Of a stretch of 64,000 bases of DNA, positions 51,788 through 61,302 are shown piece by piece. Position numbers and translations under genes: made by a program. Under the pieces are notes generated by a model. It worked only from the letters and a program-made list of their open reading frames with translations, did not search any database and was not told the origin of the DNA. Each line of letters begins with the position of its first letter. Within the stretch, counting starts at the first letter, position 1. This DNA comes from RYN-230 sp963837515. GTDB lineage: Bacteria > Actinomycetota > Actinomycetes > Streptosporangiales > Streptosporangiaceae. Where the stretch lies: contig CAWINT010000007.1 in assembly GCA_963837515.1 (NCBI GenBank), positions 62,001 through 126,000 on the forward strand, given 5' to 3'.

Positions 51788-54093
51788 CTGGGGTTGTAGA
51801 TGGCCCGCTCGTCCTTCTGCCAGGCTAGCCGGCCGTGCACCTCGATGCGCCGGCCCGGCCGGATGCCGGGGATGTCCCGGCGGCCCAGCCAGATCAGCGT
51901 GACGCTGCCCGTCCCGTCCCACAGGTCGGCTTCCATGGACAGGCTGGTGCCCCGGGGCCGCAGCGTGACGGTGCGCAGGATGCCGGCCACGTCGACGTAC
52001 TCGTGGCCGTTGGTGTCGGCGATCGGGGTGGCGCCCTGCTCCCGGCACTCCGCCTGCAGGTCAGCGGCGTGCAGCGCGTCCGGCCCGGCGGTCAGCCGCT
52101 GCAGGGGCGGCATCGCGTCCGCGCCCCGCAGCGCCGTGTCCACGGTGGCTGGGGGCGCCATGTCCACCGGGTACCGGCGGGCCGCCGAGCGGAGCTGATA
52201 CGGGACGCTGGCCACCACGACTCCGGGCAGCAGGAGCAGCCGGGACTTCAGCCGCAGCGCGCTGTGGTTGTGCAGTAGCTGCTCCCACCAGTGCCCGAGC
52301 ACGTACTCGGGCACGTACACGGTGACGATGTCGCGCGGGCTTTCCCGGCGCAGCCGTTTCACGTACCCCACCACCGGCCGGGTGATCTCCCGGTACGGGG
52401 AGGCCACCACGGTGAGGGGGACCGGGATGCTGACCCGCTCCCACTCCTCCTTGAGCCGGTGCGTCTCCTCCTCGTCCACGTCGACGGTGACCGCCTCGAC
52501 GTGGCTCGGCTGGGTGGCCCGGGCGTAGGCCAGCGCCCGCAGCGTCGGCAGGTGCAGCTTGGACACCAGCACGATGGCCCGGTTGCGGGCCGGCAGGGTG
52601 AGCGTGGGCTCCTCGGCCGGGGTGAGTTCGACGGTGACACTGTCGTAGTGGCGGTGGATGCCCCGCATGGTCAGCCAGATCACCGGCATGGCCAGCACGA
52701 CGATCCACGCGCCGCTGGCGAACTTGCTGATCAGCACGATGACCAGGACCACGGCGGTGAAGCACGCGCCGATCGTGTTGATCACCCGGGACCGGGCCAT
52801 CCGCCGCCGGGCGCCCCGGTCGGTCTCGGTGCGCAGCAGCCGGTTCCAGTGCCGGATCATCCCCGTCTGGCTGCACACGAACGAGACGAACACGCCGATG
52901 ATGTACAGCTGGATGAGCCGGGTCGGCGACGCCTGGAACACCACGATCAGCAGGATCGCGAAGCCGGCCAGCAGCAGGATGCCGTTGCTGTAGGCCAGCC
53001 GGTCGCCCCGGTTGCGCAGCTGGCGGGGCATGTTGCCGTCCCGCGACAGGATCGAGGCCAGCACCGGGAACCCGTTGAACGCGGTGTTCGCGGCCAGCAC
53101 CAGGATCAGCGCCGTGACGAACTGCAGCACGTAGAACAGCGGTGACGTGTCGCCGAACACCGCCCGGCCGACCTGGGCGATGACCGTCCGCTGGGTATAG
53201 CCGGCGGGCACGCCGGCCAGGTCCTGCGGGGCCGCGTAGTGCACGTGGCTGGCCAGGGCCAGCGCGGTCACGCCGGCGAACATCGACACCGCGATGAGGC
53301 CGAGCATGGCCAGTGTCGTGGCGGCGTTCCGGCTCTTCGGCTTGCGGAAGGCCGGCACCCCGTTGCTGATCGCCTCCACGCCGGTGAGCGCGGTGCAGCC
53401 GGAGGAGAACGCGCGCAGCAGCAGGAACACCAGGGCGACCCCGGTGTACTCACGGGACACCTTGACCCGGTATCCCGCGCTCTCCGCCTGCAGGTGGCCG
53501 CCGAGTCCCAGCCGGACGACGCCCCACGCGATCAGCAGGACGATCACCCCGATGAAGCAGTAGGTGGGGATCGCGAACGCCGTCCCGGATTCCCGCACCC
53601 CGCGCAGGTTGATCAGCGCGATCGCCGCCACGACCAGCACCGCCAGCAGCGTGACGTGCGAGTCCAGCACCGGGAACGCCGAGGCCAGGTTGGCCACCCC
53701 GGCGCTCACCGAGACGGCCACCGTCAGCGTGTAGTCCACCATCAGCGCGCTGGCGACCACCAGGCCGACGCGGGCGCCCAGATTGGTCGTGGCCACCTCG
53801 TAGTCCCCGCCACCGGACGGGTACGCGTGCACGTTCTGCCGGTAGGAGGCGACGACGACCAGCATGAGCACGCCGACCGCGAGCGCGATGTAGGGGGTGT
53901 AGTGGAAGAAGGCGATGCCGCCGACGGACAGGACGATCAGGATCTCTTCCGTCGCGTACGCCACCGAGGACAGCGCATCGCTGGCGAACACCGGCAGGGC
54001 GATCCGCTTGGGGAGCAGCGTGTGGCCCAGGTGATCGGAGCGGACCGGGCGGCCGACCAGCAGCCGCTTCGCGATCCCGAGCATCATCGCCAC
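51760..54093 (-). CDS. APC-family permease with C-terminal OB-fold domain
   Basis: 777 residues. The first about 460 form an APC-superfamily transporter of the amino acid/potassium permease type: FASDALSSVAYATEEILIVL, YPSGGGDYEVATTNLGARVG, GVEAISNGVPAFRKPKSRNA and ANTAFNGFPVLASILSRDG. A cytoplasmic region with LVSKLHLPTLRALAYARATQ resembles universal-stress-like domains in such permeases. The last about 95 residues (ATPIADTNGHEYVDVAGILR, TVTLRPRGTSLSMEADLWDG, VTLIWLGRRDIPGIRPGRRI) are an OB-fold domain that in streptomycetes is a separate protein. K+ transport is a reasonable guess. GTG 54093, ATG 54087 and 54084 are possible starts. Confidence 0.85.
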   Translation of the reverse strand: MAMMLGIAKRLLVGRPVRSDHLGHTLLPKRIALPVFASDALSSVAYATEEILIVLSVGGIAFFHYTPYIALAVGVLMLVVVASYRQNVHAYPSGGGDYEVATTNLGARVGLVVASALMVDYTLTVAVSVSAGVANLASAFPVLDSHVTLLAVLVVAAIALINLRGVRESGTAFAIPTYCFIGVIVLLIAWGVVRLGLGGHLQAESAGYRVKVSREYTGVALVFLLLRAFSSGCTALTGVEAISNGVPAFRKPKSRNAATTLAMLGLIAVSMFAGVTALALASHVHYAAPQDLAGVPAGYTQRTVIAQVGRAVFGDTSPLFYVLQFVTALILVLAANTAFNGFPVLASILSRDGNMPRQLRNRGDRLAYSNGILLLAGFAILLIVVFQASPTRLIQLYIIGVFVSFVCSQTGMIRHWNRLLRTETDRGARRRMARSRVINTIGACFTAVVLVIVLISKFASGAWIVVLAMPVIWLTMRGIHRHYDSVTVELTPAEEPTLTLPARNRAIVLVSKLHLPTLRALAYARATQPSHVEAVTVDVDEEETHRLKEEWERVSIPVPLTVVASPYREITRPVVGYVKRLRRESPRDIVTVYVPEYVLGHWWEQLLHNHSALRLKSRLLLLPGVVVASVPYQLRSAARRYPVDMAPPATVDTALRGADAMPPLQRLTAGPDALHAADLQAECREQGATPIADTNGHEYVDVAGILRTVTLRPRGTSLSMEADLWDGTGSVTLIWLGRRDIPGIRPGRRIEVHGRLAWQKDERAIYNPSYELQPGPD

Positions 54094-54142
54094 GGCCGCA
54101 TGCTAAGCGGGCGCCGCCACGGGCGCTAGGCCGGGGCCCAGG

Positions 54143-54925
54143 TCAGCTGCTGAAGCTCACGTTGTGCCCGGTGATCCGGACCAGCAGGCCCTGCGCCGTG
54201 ACGCTGACGCTCTGCAACGTCATGCCCATCGGCAGGGCCGGCAGGGTCAGGGTGAAGTTGCTCAGCTGGCCCAGGGATGCCACCGGGAGCCCGCCCGCCG
54301 AGATCACCCGCACGTTGATCTTGTTGTGGCCCACCTGGGTGATCTTCGCCACCGCGTCCCCTGAGAAGAAGCCCAGGTCGATGGTGAGCTTGGCCTCGCT
54401 GTTGTTGATCATGGTGATCTTGGCGATGGTCACCGGCGAGGCGCTGGCCAGGCTGCCGAACGTGATCAGCCCAGTGCCGCTGATGCTGGAGACGGTGCCG
54501 CTCTTGAAGCCCGAGCTGAGCTTGATCCCCCGCAGCGTGGCCGCGATGTTGTCGATCGTGAGCGGCCCGGCCTTCTCCCCGGTCGCGTTGATCTGAACGT
54601 CATTGAACTGCCGGGCGGCCAGCTGGGTGAGGAAGGGAAAGCCCTCGATCGACACCTGGGGCTTGTTGCTGAATCCCTGCTTCTGGATCTGGGTGGCGAA
54701 CTCGTTGTCCGCGATGCGGACGGCCACCCGGTCGGCGACCACGAACAGGCCGGCCAGCACCACCAGGGCAACCAGGAAGATGATCAGTGTGCGCCGCCCG
54801 CGTGACCGGCGCCGGCCGCGGGCCGGGCCGTAGCCGGTGTCGCCGCCGTCGTAGTCCTGGTAGGAGCCAGGGTAACCACCGCTTCCGGGCTGGATCGGCA
54901 GACGTCGCGTCGGGTAGTCGCTCAC
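54143..54925 (-). CDS. LmeA-family (DUF2993) phospholipid-binding protein
   Basis: 260 residues. A cytoplasmic tail rich in Gly/Tyr (YPGSYQDYDGGDTGYGPARG) precedes one membrane anchor, TLIIFLVALVVLAGLFVVAD. The outer part has the DUF2993 pattern: VAVRIADNEFATQIQKQ, VSIEGFPFLTQLAARQFNDV, INATGEKAGPLTIDNIAATL and GFFSGDAVA. The mycobacterial homologue LmeA binds phospholipid in lipomannan elongation. Here a general role in envelope lipid binding is inferred. It is 49 bp from the permease stop on the same strand. Confidence 0.86.
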   Translation of the reverse strand: MSDYPTRRLPIQPGSGGYPGSYQDYDGGDTGYGPARGRRRSRGRRTLIIFLVALVVLAGLFVVADRVAVRIADNEFATQIQKQGFSNKPQVSIEGFPFLTQLAARQFNDVQINATGEKAGPLTIDNIAATLRGIKLSSGFKSGTVSSISGTGLITFGSLASASPVTIAKITMINNSEAKLTIDLGFFSGDAVAKITQVGHNKINVRVISAGGLPVASLGQLSNFTLTLPALPMGMTLQSVSVTAQGLLVRITGHNVSFSS

Positions 54926-55542
54926 GGTGGCCGCCAGGGGTCTCGGGCGCCGGCAGGTTACCAGGCAGCGTTGCGGAAATGTTATGACATGCCGGGTGGA
55001 TCTGACGCCCTCCGAGGGGGTTTATTTCCTGGTCCCGGGCCAGCCGGTCACCATCCTGGCTGGTTGGGGAAGGACAGCCGGGCTTGACGGGGGAATTCAC
55101 CGGAGCGCGGCTACATTTGCGGCCTCCCATTGCTGCGAGGCCGAATTCCGGACCAGGGCGGCGCCGCCGGGCCGAGCGCGCCCCGGCGGCCGTGCCCCGC
55201 CTGGATCAGGCTGGGCCGGGCCGGCCGCGGCCGGCGCACGGCCCCGCCGGGCCGGTTAAACCGCTCTGCGCCGTGGGCTCCGGCGGGACCGGGCCGGCCA
55301 GGAGCCACCGCGCACCCGCCACGCCTCCGGCACTCGCCCGACGGGCCGTCCGCCGTTAAGCGTCCCGCGGCAAGCACGTCGCGCATTATGCTCGCTGTCC
55401 CGGCCTGAGCGCGGAAAGTTTGAGTTTCGGGCTTCCCGGGGCAAAACACCCTGCGCCTGCCCTCGTCATCGACGGGACTGGGGCTCCCCCTATATCGTGC
55501 TGACCTATATTACCGTGGCTTGTACCTCCGTAGGCTGGGCAA
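54926..55542. other. Intergenic region, no gene seen
   Basis: About 615 bp between two divergent genes. GC-rich frames on both strands have no recognisable product. The last 60 bp are AT-richer (CCCCTATATCGTGCTGACC, ATATTACCGTGGCTTG) and likely carry the promoter of the FHA-ABC gene. Confidence 0.5.
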
Positions 55543-57900
55543 ATGAACGAGCGTCTTGTCTCACCGCCGGATGCGCCGGCACTCGTAGTGAAGACTCAGG
55601 GCTCCGATCAGACCCTGCGTGCGGGCGCTCAGTACCGCATCGGCCGGGACCCGGAATCCGACATTACGGTCAGCGATTCCCGCGTCTCCTGGCGGCATGC
55701 GGTTCTCCGCGCCGACCGGGGCTGCTGGATCCTGGAGGACCTCGGCAGCACGAATGGCACCTTCCTCGGGTCCCAGCGGGTAAACCGGGTGGAAATCGGG
55801 CAGAATTGCGTGCTCCGCCTCGGGCACCCCGAGTCCGGCCCGGTGATGATGTGCACGGTGGCCGGGGCGGAGGCAGATCTGCCGCCCTCCGGGGTGAGCA
55901 GCGTGGACCGCCGCCCGACCACGGTGATGCGCGCGCCCGCCCGCCGCCTGCGCATCGGCCGTGCGCCCGACAATGACCTGGTTGTCCCGGACCTCAGCGT
56001 GTCCCGGGAACACGCCGAACTGCGTAATATCGGCGATGGCCGCTACGAAATCGTCGATTTGGACAGCCATAACGGCACGTTTGTTAACGGGCAACGGATC
56101 GGCCGGGCCGCCGTCACCGGGCACGACATCATCGGCATCGGCCGCGCCACCTTCCGCCTGGTCGGCGACGAGCTGCGCGAGTTCATCGACGAGGGCGACA
56201 TCTCGCTGGTGGCCCAGGACCTCACCGTCCAGCTGGCCAACGGCAAGGTCCTGCTCGACCACGTGACCCTGCCGATCGGTGAGCGCAACCTGGTCGCGGT
56301 CCTCGGCCCCAGCGGCGCGGGCAAGAGCACCCTGCTGGGCGCGCTGACCGGGATGCGCCCGGCCACCGGCGGGAACGTCCTGTACGACAACCGCGACCTG
56401 TACACGCACTATGCCGAGCTGCGGAACCGGATCGGGCTGGTGCCGCAGGAGAACATCCTGCACACCCAGCTGTCGGCCCGCCGGGCGCTGAGCTACGCGG
56501 CCGAGCTGCGGTTCCCCGGCGACACCTCCTCGGCCGAGCGGGGCCGGCGGGTGGACGAGGTCCTGAGCGAGCTGGGGCTCAAGCCGCACGCCCACACCCG
56601 CGCGTCCCAGCTGTCCGGCGGCCAGCAGAAGCGGGTCAACGTGGCCATGGAGCTGCTGACCAAGCCGTCACTGCTGTTCCTGGACGAGCCGACGTCGGGC
56701 CTCGACCCGGGCAGCACCAAGTCGGTGTGGGAGACGCTGCGCGGGCTGGCGGACGACGGCCGCACGGTCATCGTCGTCACCCACGACGTGGCCCACCTGG
56801 ATCTGTGTGACCGGGTGCTGATGCTGGTCCCGCTGCTGGACACCGAGGGAAAGGTGGTCGCGGGCGGCCGGGTGGCCTACTTCGGGCCGCCGGACGAGGG
56901 ACTGCAGTTCTTCGGCAAGCCCGACTGGGCCGCGGTCTACGAGTCGTTCGACAAGGACGCGACGCGGGACTGGGCCACCGAGTTCACCGACTCGCATTAC
57001 CACACCAACTACGTCACCACCGGGCTGAGCAGCCGGGTGCCGCAGCAGGGCCGGGGCGAGCCGGAACGGCCCCCGCTGCCGCGCAGCCGGATCGGCCAGA
57101 TGTCGACCCTGGCCCGGCGCTACCTGGCGGTGGTCGCGTCGGACCGGCTCTACCTCGGCTTCACGATCGCGCTGCCGCTGATCCTCGGGCTGCTGGTCCG
57201 GTCGCTGCCGGACTCGCTCGGCCTGACCGGGCCGCCGCGCAGCAACCCCAACGCCGAGTCGATACTGCTCATCCTGGCCGTCGCCGCCTGCCTGAACGGG
57301 GCGGCCAGCTCGGTCCGGGAGCTGGTCAAGGAACGGCCCATCTACAACCGGGAACGCGCGGCCGGCCTGTCGGCCGGTGCCTACCTGTGGTCCAAGCTGA
57401 TCGTCCTCGGGGTGATCAGCGTGCTGCAGGCCGTGGTCCTGGTGCTGATCGGGCTGATCGGCCGCAAGATGCCGGCGCAGGGCGTGGTGCTGCCCTCGGC
57501 CCTGGCCGAGATAATGCTGGCCATCGCCTTGCTGGCGCTGGCCTCCATGGCGATCGGCCTGCTGATCTCGGCCGCGGTGTCCACCTCGGAAACGGCGCTC
57601 CCGCTGCTGGTCGTGCTGACCTTGGTCCAGGTGGTCATGACCGGCGGGGTGATCCCGCTCAACGGCAAGGTGGGCCTGCAGCAGCTGGCCTACGTGTTCC
57701 CGTCCCGCTGGGGGTTCGGCGCCACCGCCTCCACCACCCAGCTCGCCCTGATCGGCGGGCTGCCACCGGACCCGCTGTGGGCCCACAAGCCCTCGGTGTG
57801 GCTCACCGATATCGCCCTGGAGACCGTGCTCGGCGTGGTGTTCGCCGCCATCGCCTGGGTCCTGCTGGTCCGGGCGAGCCCCGGCCGTAAGCGGCGCTGA
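55543..57900 (+). CDS. FHA-domain ABC transporter, fused ATPase and permease
   Basis: 785 residues. Two FHA domains come first: YRIGRDPESDITVSDSRVSW / LGSTNGTFLG and LRIGRAPDNDLVVPDLSVSR / LDSHNGTFVNG, which bind phosphothreonine. The ATPase follows: Walker A GPSGAGKSTLLGALTG, signature QLSGGQQKRVNVAMELL, Walker B LFLDEPTSG and the TFG-type H-loop VTHDVAHLD. Six ABC-2 helices end the protein. It resembles M. tuberculosis Rv1747, an exporter controlled by Ser/Thr kinases through its FHA domains. A Ser/Thr kinase gene lies 5.5 kb downstream. ATG 55543 is the start. The substrate is probably lipid or glycolipid. Confidence 0.9.
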   Translation: MNERLVSPPDAPALVVKTQGSDQTLRAGAQYRIGRDPESDITVSDSRVSWRHAVLRADRGCWILEDLGSTNGTFLGSQRVNRVEIGQNCVLRLGHPESGPVMMCTVAGAEADLPPSGVSSVDRRPTTVMRAPARRLRIGRAPDNDLVVPDLSVSREHAELRNIGDGRYEIVDLDSHNGTFVNGQRIGRAAVTGHDIIGIGRATFRLVGDELREFIDEGDISLVAQDLTVQLANGKVLLDHVTLPIGERNLVAVLGPSGAGKSTLLGALTGMRPATGGNVLYDNRDLYTHYAELRNRIGLVPQENILHTQLSARRALSYAAELRFPGDTSSAERGRRVDEVLSELGLKPHAHTRASQLSGGQQKRVNVAMELLTKPSLLFLDEPTSGLDPGSTKSVWETLRGLADDGRTVIVVTHDVAHLDLCDRVLMLVPLLDTEGKVVAGGRVAYFGPPDEGLQFFGKPDWAAVYESFDKDATRDWATEFTDSHYHTNYVTTGLSSRVPQQGRGEPERPPLPRSRIGQMSTLARRYLAVVASDRLYLGFTIALPLILGLLVRSLPDSLGLTGPPRSNPNAESILLILAVAACLNGAASSVRELVKERPIYNRERAAGLSAGAYLWSKLIVLGVISVLQAVVLVLIGLIGRKMPAQGVVLPSALAEIMLAIALLALASMAIGLLISAAVSTSETALPLLVVLTLVQVVMTGGVIPLNGKVGLQQLAYVFPSRWGFGATASTTQLALIGGLPPDPLWAHKPSVWLTDIALETVLGVVFAAIAWVLLVRASPGRKRR

Positions 57901-57949
57901 GCCGGGCCCGCACCCCCGCGTACCGGCGGCCGGGTGAAACGATCAGCGG

Positions 57950-60466
57950 ATGACCTCACCACAGCGGCCGCTGGGAGACCGGGCGCGGCGCGGCGCCCGG
58001 ACCAGCCGCGCTGAAGCGGGCGGCCACGACGGCGCCGGCCGCGACGGCGCCGGCCGCGACGGCGCCGGCCAGGACCACAACACCGGGTCCGGGGCGGCCC
58101 ACGGCCAGCCCGCGCTGGATATCGAGGACCGCCGGGTCGCCCGGATCCGGCGCCCGGTGGACCTGCTGCAGCTGGTAGCGGACGGTGTCGGGGTGGCCCT
58201 CCTGGTGGCGGTAGGCCTGCTGGCCAAGGCGTCCGTCACCGGGGTGGACACGGACGTGGTCCAGGCCAGCCAGCGGCTGCACCCCATCATCGGCACGCTG
58301 CACGTGCTGGCCGTGCTGGCCCTGGTGCTGCTGCCGGTCGCGCTGGCCGTGCGGCAGCTGGTCCGGCGGGAGGCCCGGCGGCTGGCCGAGGCGGTGGCGA
58401 CCGGCCTGGGCACCGGCCTCCTGGTCGACCTGGCCAATGTGCTGCTGCGCAGCAGCGTGGCCGAACCGCTGTACCGGGCCATCGCGCCCGCGGCGGCGAA
58501 CCCCAGCTTCGCCCCGCTGGACGCCCCGCTGGCCGGGCTGATCGCCTACACGACCATCATCGACCTGCGCGCCCGGCCACGCTGGCGCAACGCGCTGTGG
58601 CTGGCGGTCACCGTCTACGCGGCCGCCAGCCTGGCCGCGCTGCACACCACGGTGCTGTCGGTGCTCATCACGCTGCTGCTGGGCCGGGTGGCCGGCCTGG
58701 CGGTGCGTTATGCCGCCGGGTCCATGTCGCAGCGGCCATCCGCGCAGACCATCGCCGCCGTCCTGCAGGCGGCCGGGCACCCGCTCACCGAACTGCGCCG
58801 CCAGGCCGAGTACGCTTCCGAGTCCCGGCGCTACGCCGCGGTCCAGCGTGATGGCGAGCGGCTGGACGTCGTTGTGTTCGACCGGGACCAGCAGGCCGCG
58901 GACGCGCTGTACCGGCTGTACCGGACCTTGCGGCTGCGCGATCAGGTGACGCGGCGGACCCCGCTGTCCATCGACCGGGCCGCCGAACGGCGGGTGCTGA
59001 TGGCCTACGCCGTGGCCGACGCCGGGGTGCTCACCCCCCGGGTGCGGGCCCTGGTCCGGGCCGGGCCGGAGGCACTCGTGCTGGCCACCGAGGCGGACGG
59101 CGGCACGACGCTGGCCGAGCTGGGCGACCGGCTGACCGACCAGCAGCTGGCGGCGGTCTGGGACGCGGTGCTCCAGCTGCACGCGCACCGGATCACCCAC
59201 CGGACGCTCACCGCCGACCGGATCGTGATCGACGGCGGGCGGGTCCGGCTGCTCGACCCGGGCGGCGGGGACGTGGCCGCCAGCGAGCTGCAACGGCGGC
59301 TGGACCTGGCTCAGCTGCTGGCCGAGTCGGCCACGCTGGTGGGGCCGGAGCGGGCCGCGGCCCTGGCCGGGCGCAAGCTGGGCCCGGGCGGGCTGCTGGC
59401 CCTGGCGCCGTTGCTGCAGCCGGTGGTGCTGGCCCGGTCCACCCGGGCCTACCTGCGCAAGCACAAGGATGTACTGCTCGCACTGCGGCAGCGGCTGCTG
59501 TCCGGGGCGCCCGCAGACGGCGCGGAGCTCCCGCCGGTCCAGCTGGCGCGGGTCCGGCCCCGCACGCTGGTCACCCTGGTCGCCTCCATCATCGCCGCCT
59601 ACCTGCTGCTCGGCCAGCTGGCCCGGGTGAACGTCGGCAGCCTGCTGCGCAGCGCCGACCCCATCTGGATCGTGGCGGCCGCGGGCCTGTCCGTGCTGAC
59701 CTACCTGGCCGCGGCGTGGTCCCTGTCCGGGTTCGTGCTCGAGCGGCTGAGTTTCCGCCGCACCGTACTGGCCCAGCTGGCCGGGTCCTTCGTGACGCTG
59801 GTCACCCCGGCCGCGGTGGGCGGGGCCGCGCTCAACGTGCGTTACCTGCAGCGGAACAAGGTGCCGGCGGCGGCCGCCGCCGCCAGCGTCGGCGTCGTCC
59901 AGCTCGTCGCGTTCGTGCTGCACGCCGTGCTGCTGGTGGTGTTCGTGGCGATCACCGGGGCGCGGAGCCATTCGCTGAGCCCGCCGCGCTGGGTGTACTT
60001 CGTCGTCGCCGCCCTGGTCGTGGTGGCGCTGGTGGTGGCCGCGGTGCCGCGCGGCCGCCGGGCGCTGCGGGCCCGGCTCGCTCCCGCGCTCGGCCAGGTG
60101 CTGCCCCGGCTGCTCGAACTGGTGCAGCGGCCGGGCAAGCTGGCCGAAGGGGTCGGGGGCGCCCTGCTGCTGACCGCCAGCTACATCCTGTGCCTGCTCG
60201 CCTGCGTGCTGGCCCTCGGTGGGTCGATCGCGTTCAGCAGCGCCGCCGTCGTCTACCTGACCGGCAGCGCGCTCGGCGCGGCCGTGCCCACGCCCGGTGG
60301 CCTGGGGGCGGTGGAGGCCGCGCTGGCGGCCGGCCTGACCGCCACCGGCATGGCGGCGGCCACCGCGGTCAGCGCGGTGCTGCTGTTCCGCCTGCTCACC
60401 TTCTGGCTGCCGGTCCCCGTTGGCTGGGCCGCGTTCGGCTACCTGCAGCGCCGTCACGCGCTGTGA
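57950..60466 (+). CDS. Flippase-like membrane protein with pseudokinase domain
   Basis: 838 residues. The N-terminal 50 residues carry a GHDGAGRDGAGRDGAG repeat. Six helices follow (70-260). Residues 270-480 look like an ABC1/RIO-type kinase domain: ESRRYAAVQRDGERLDVVVF with the beta-3 region, LQLHAHRITHRTLTADRIVI and GRVRLLDPGGGD. In the catalytic loop HRD is replaced by HRT, so phosphotransfer is doubtful. The last 300 residues form the lysylphosphatidylglycerol synthase TM / YbhN flippase domain (QLAGSFVTLVTPAAVGGAAL, PGGLGAVEAALAAGL). It probably flips lipids, gated by the pseudokinase. A hairpin follows the stop. Confidence 0.82.
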   Translation: MTSPQRPLGDRARRGARTSRAEAGGHDGAGRDGAGRDGAGQDHNTGSGAAHGQPALDIEDRRVARIRRPVDLLQLVADGVGVALLVAVGLLAKASVTGVDTDVVQASQRLHPIIGTLHVLAVLALVLLPVALAVRQLVRREARRLAEAVATGLGTGLLVDLANVLLRSSVAEPLYRAIAPAAANPSFAPLDAPLAGLIAYTTIIDLRARPRWRNALWLAVTVYAAASLAALHTTVLSVLITLLLGRVAGLAVRYAAGSMSQRPSAQTIAAVLQAAGHPLTELRRQAEYASESRRYAAVQRDGERLDVVVFDRDQQAADALYRLYRTLRLRDQVTRRTPLSIDRAAERRVLMAYAVADAGVLTPRVRALVRAGPEALVLATEADGGTTLAELGDRLTDQQLAAVWDAVLQLHAHRITHRTLTADRIVIDGGRVRLLDPGGGDVAASELQRRLDLAQLLAESATLVGPERAAALAGRKLGPGGLLALAPLLQPVVLARSTRAYLRKHKDVLLALRQRLLSGAPADGAELPPVQLARVRPRTLVTLVASIIAAYLLLGQLARVNVGSLLRSADPIWIVAAAGLSVLTYLAAAWSLSGFVLERLSFRRTVLAQLAGSFVTLVTPAAVGGAALNVRYLQRNKVPAAAAAASVGVVQLVAFVLHAVLLVVFVAITGARSHSLSPPRWVYFVVAALVVVALVVAAVPRGRRALRARLAPALGQVLPRLLELVQRPGKLAEGVGGALLLTASYILCLLACVLALGGSIAFSSAAVVYLTGSALGAAVPTPGGLGAVEAALAAGLTATGMAAATAVSAVLLFRLLTFWLPVPVGWAAFGYLQRRHAL
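58031..58075 (+). repeat. 15-bp tandem repeat in the flippase gene
   Basis: GGCGCCGGCCGCGAC is repeated at 58031, 58046 and, with one change, 58061. It encodes the GAGRD units in the N-terminal tail. Confidence 0.85.
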
Positions 60467-60483
60467 GCGCCGCGGGCGGCGCT
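60466..60483 (+). terminator. Hairpin at the flippase stop codon
   Basis: AGCGCC (60466-60471) and GGCGCT (60478-60483), extendable with the GCGGGC loop, form a stem that starts at the last base of the TGA. A short distance to the stop and lack of T-run are usual for actinomycete terminators. Confidence 0.4.
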
Positions 60484-60556
60484 TCGCGACGTTGGGCCGC
60501 AGAGAAGTGACTTTGGTCCCTCGTCCCATGAGCCACGGCCTGGCTCACTGGTAGGC

Positions 60557-61108
60557 ATGTTCGCCAGCCACGAGATGACCCTGGCGCTGGCCTTTCCCGT
60601 GGCCCGTGCCAGGCTGTCCGCGTTGACCGGCGAGGGATGGCTGGGCCGCCGGTCCGCGGAGGCGTACGCGGACGGGCTGGCCGGGCTGACCCGGGTCGGG
60701 CCCTTCGGGGCCGTGGTGGGCGCGTCCAAGCTGGTCCGGGTCAGCCTGCTCGACCCAGTGCCCCGGGACGACCAGGTGGTCGTCCCGCTGCGCTGGGAGG
60801 CAACCGGCCCGGCGGGCCGGCTGTTCCCGGTCCTGGACGCGAACCTGGTGCTGACTCCGGGTCCCGATGCGGACCATTGTGTGCTGGCCCTGATGGGCGC
60901 CTACCGGCCGCCGCTCGGGGCGGCGGGCGCGGCCCTGGACCGGGTGCTGCTGAGCCGCGCGGCCACCGCCACGATCCGCTCGCTGCTCACCAGCATCGGC
61001 GAGTCGCTCCGGCCGCCGGGCCCGGCGCCGGAGTGGTCGCCGGCCGCCGCGGCGGGGCCGGTACCGGCGGCGGAAACCTGGTGGCCCGAACCGGAAACTC
61101 CCTGGTAG
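60557..61108 (+). CDS. Hypothetical protein, SRPBCC-like
   Basis: 183 residues. The fold reads as alternating strands and a final long helix: MTLALAFPVARARLSALTGE, GASKLVRVSLLDPVPRDDQV, VVPLRWEATGPAGRLFPVLD with ANLVLTPGPDADHCVLALMG. The last helix is LSRAATATIRSLLTSIGESL, and the tail is Pro/Trp rich. This layout matches SRPBCC or polyketide cyclase-like ligand-binding proteins, but no exact family is recognised. ATG 60557 is the start. Position after the flippase gene suggests lipid relation only weakly. Confidence 0.6.
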   Translation: MFASHEMTLALAFPVARARLSALTGEGWLGRRSAEAYADGLAGLTRVGPFGAVVGASKLVRVSLLDPVPRDDQVVVPLRWEATGPAGRLFPVLDANLVLTPGPDADHCVLALMGAYRPPLGAAGAALDRVLLSRAATATIRSLLTSIGESLRPPGPAPEWSPAAAAGPVPAAETWWPEPETPW

Positions 61109-61302
61109 CGGGCTCGACGCTGGGTGGGGCCGGGTCGGCTATGTGGCCGCCCAGCCAGCTTGGTGATACCAGAGCTTTACCATTCAGTGGTTTCATAATT
61201 ACTCTGGGCCGACGTACGTTCGCGGAAACCGACGGCAGGCCTGCCGGGCCCCCAAGACACGCCGCCCGGCATCCTGCCCCCCGCTACAGCAGGAGGAACT
61301 AC

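Noticed and set aside
55084..55449. Short frames in the 54926-55542 gap
   Set aside because: Arg/Pro/Ala-rich composition, overlapping on both strands, no start context.
56668..60529. Long minus-strand frames across the FHA-ABC and flippase genes
   Set aside because: They are reverse-strand shadows, rich in Gln/Arg/Gly with no domain.
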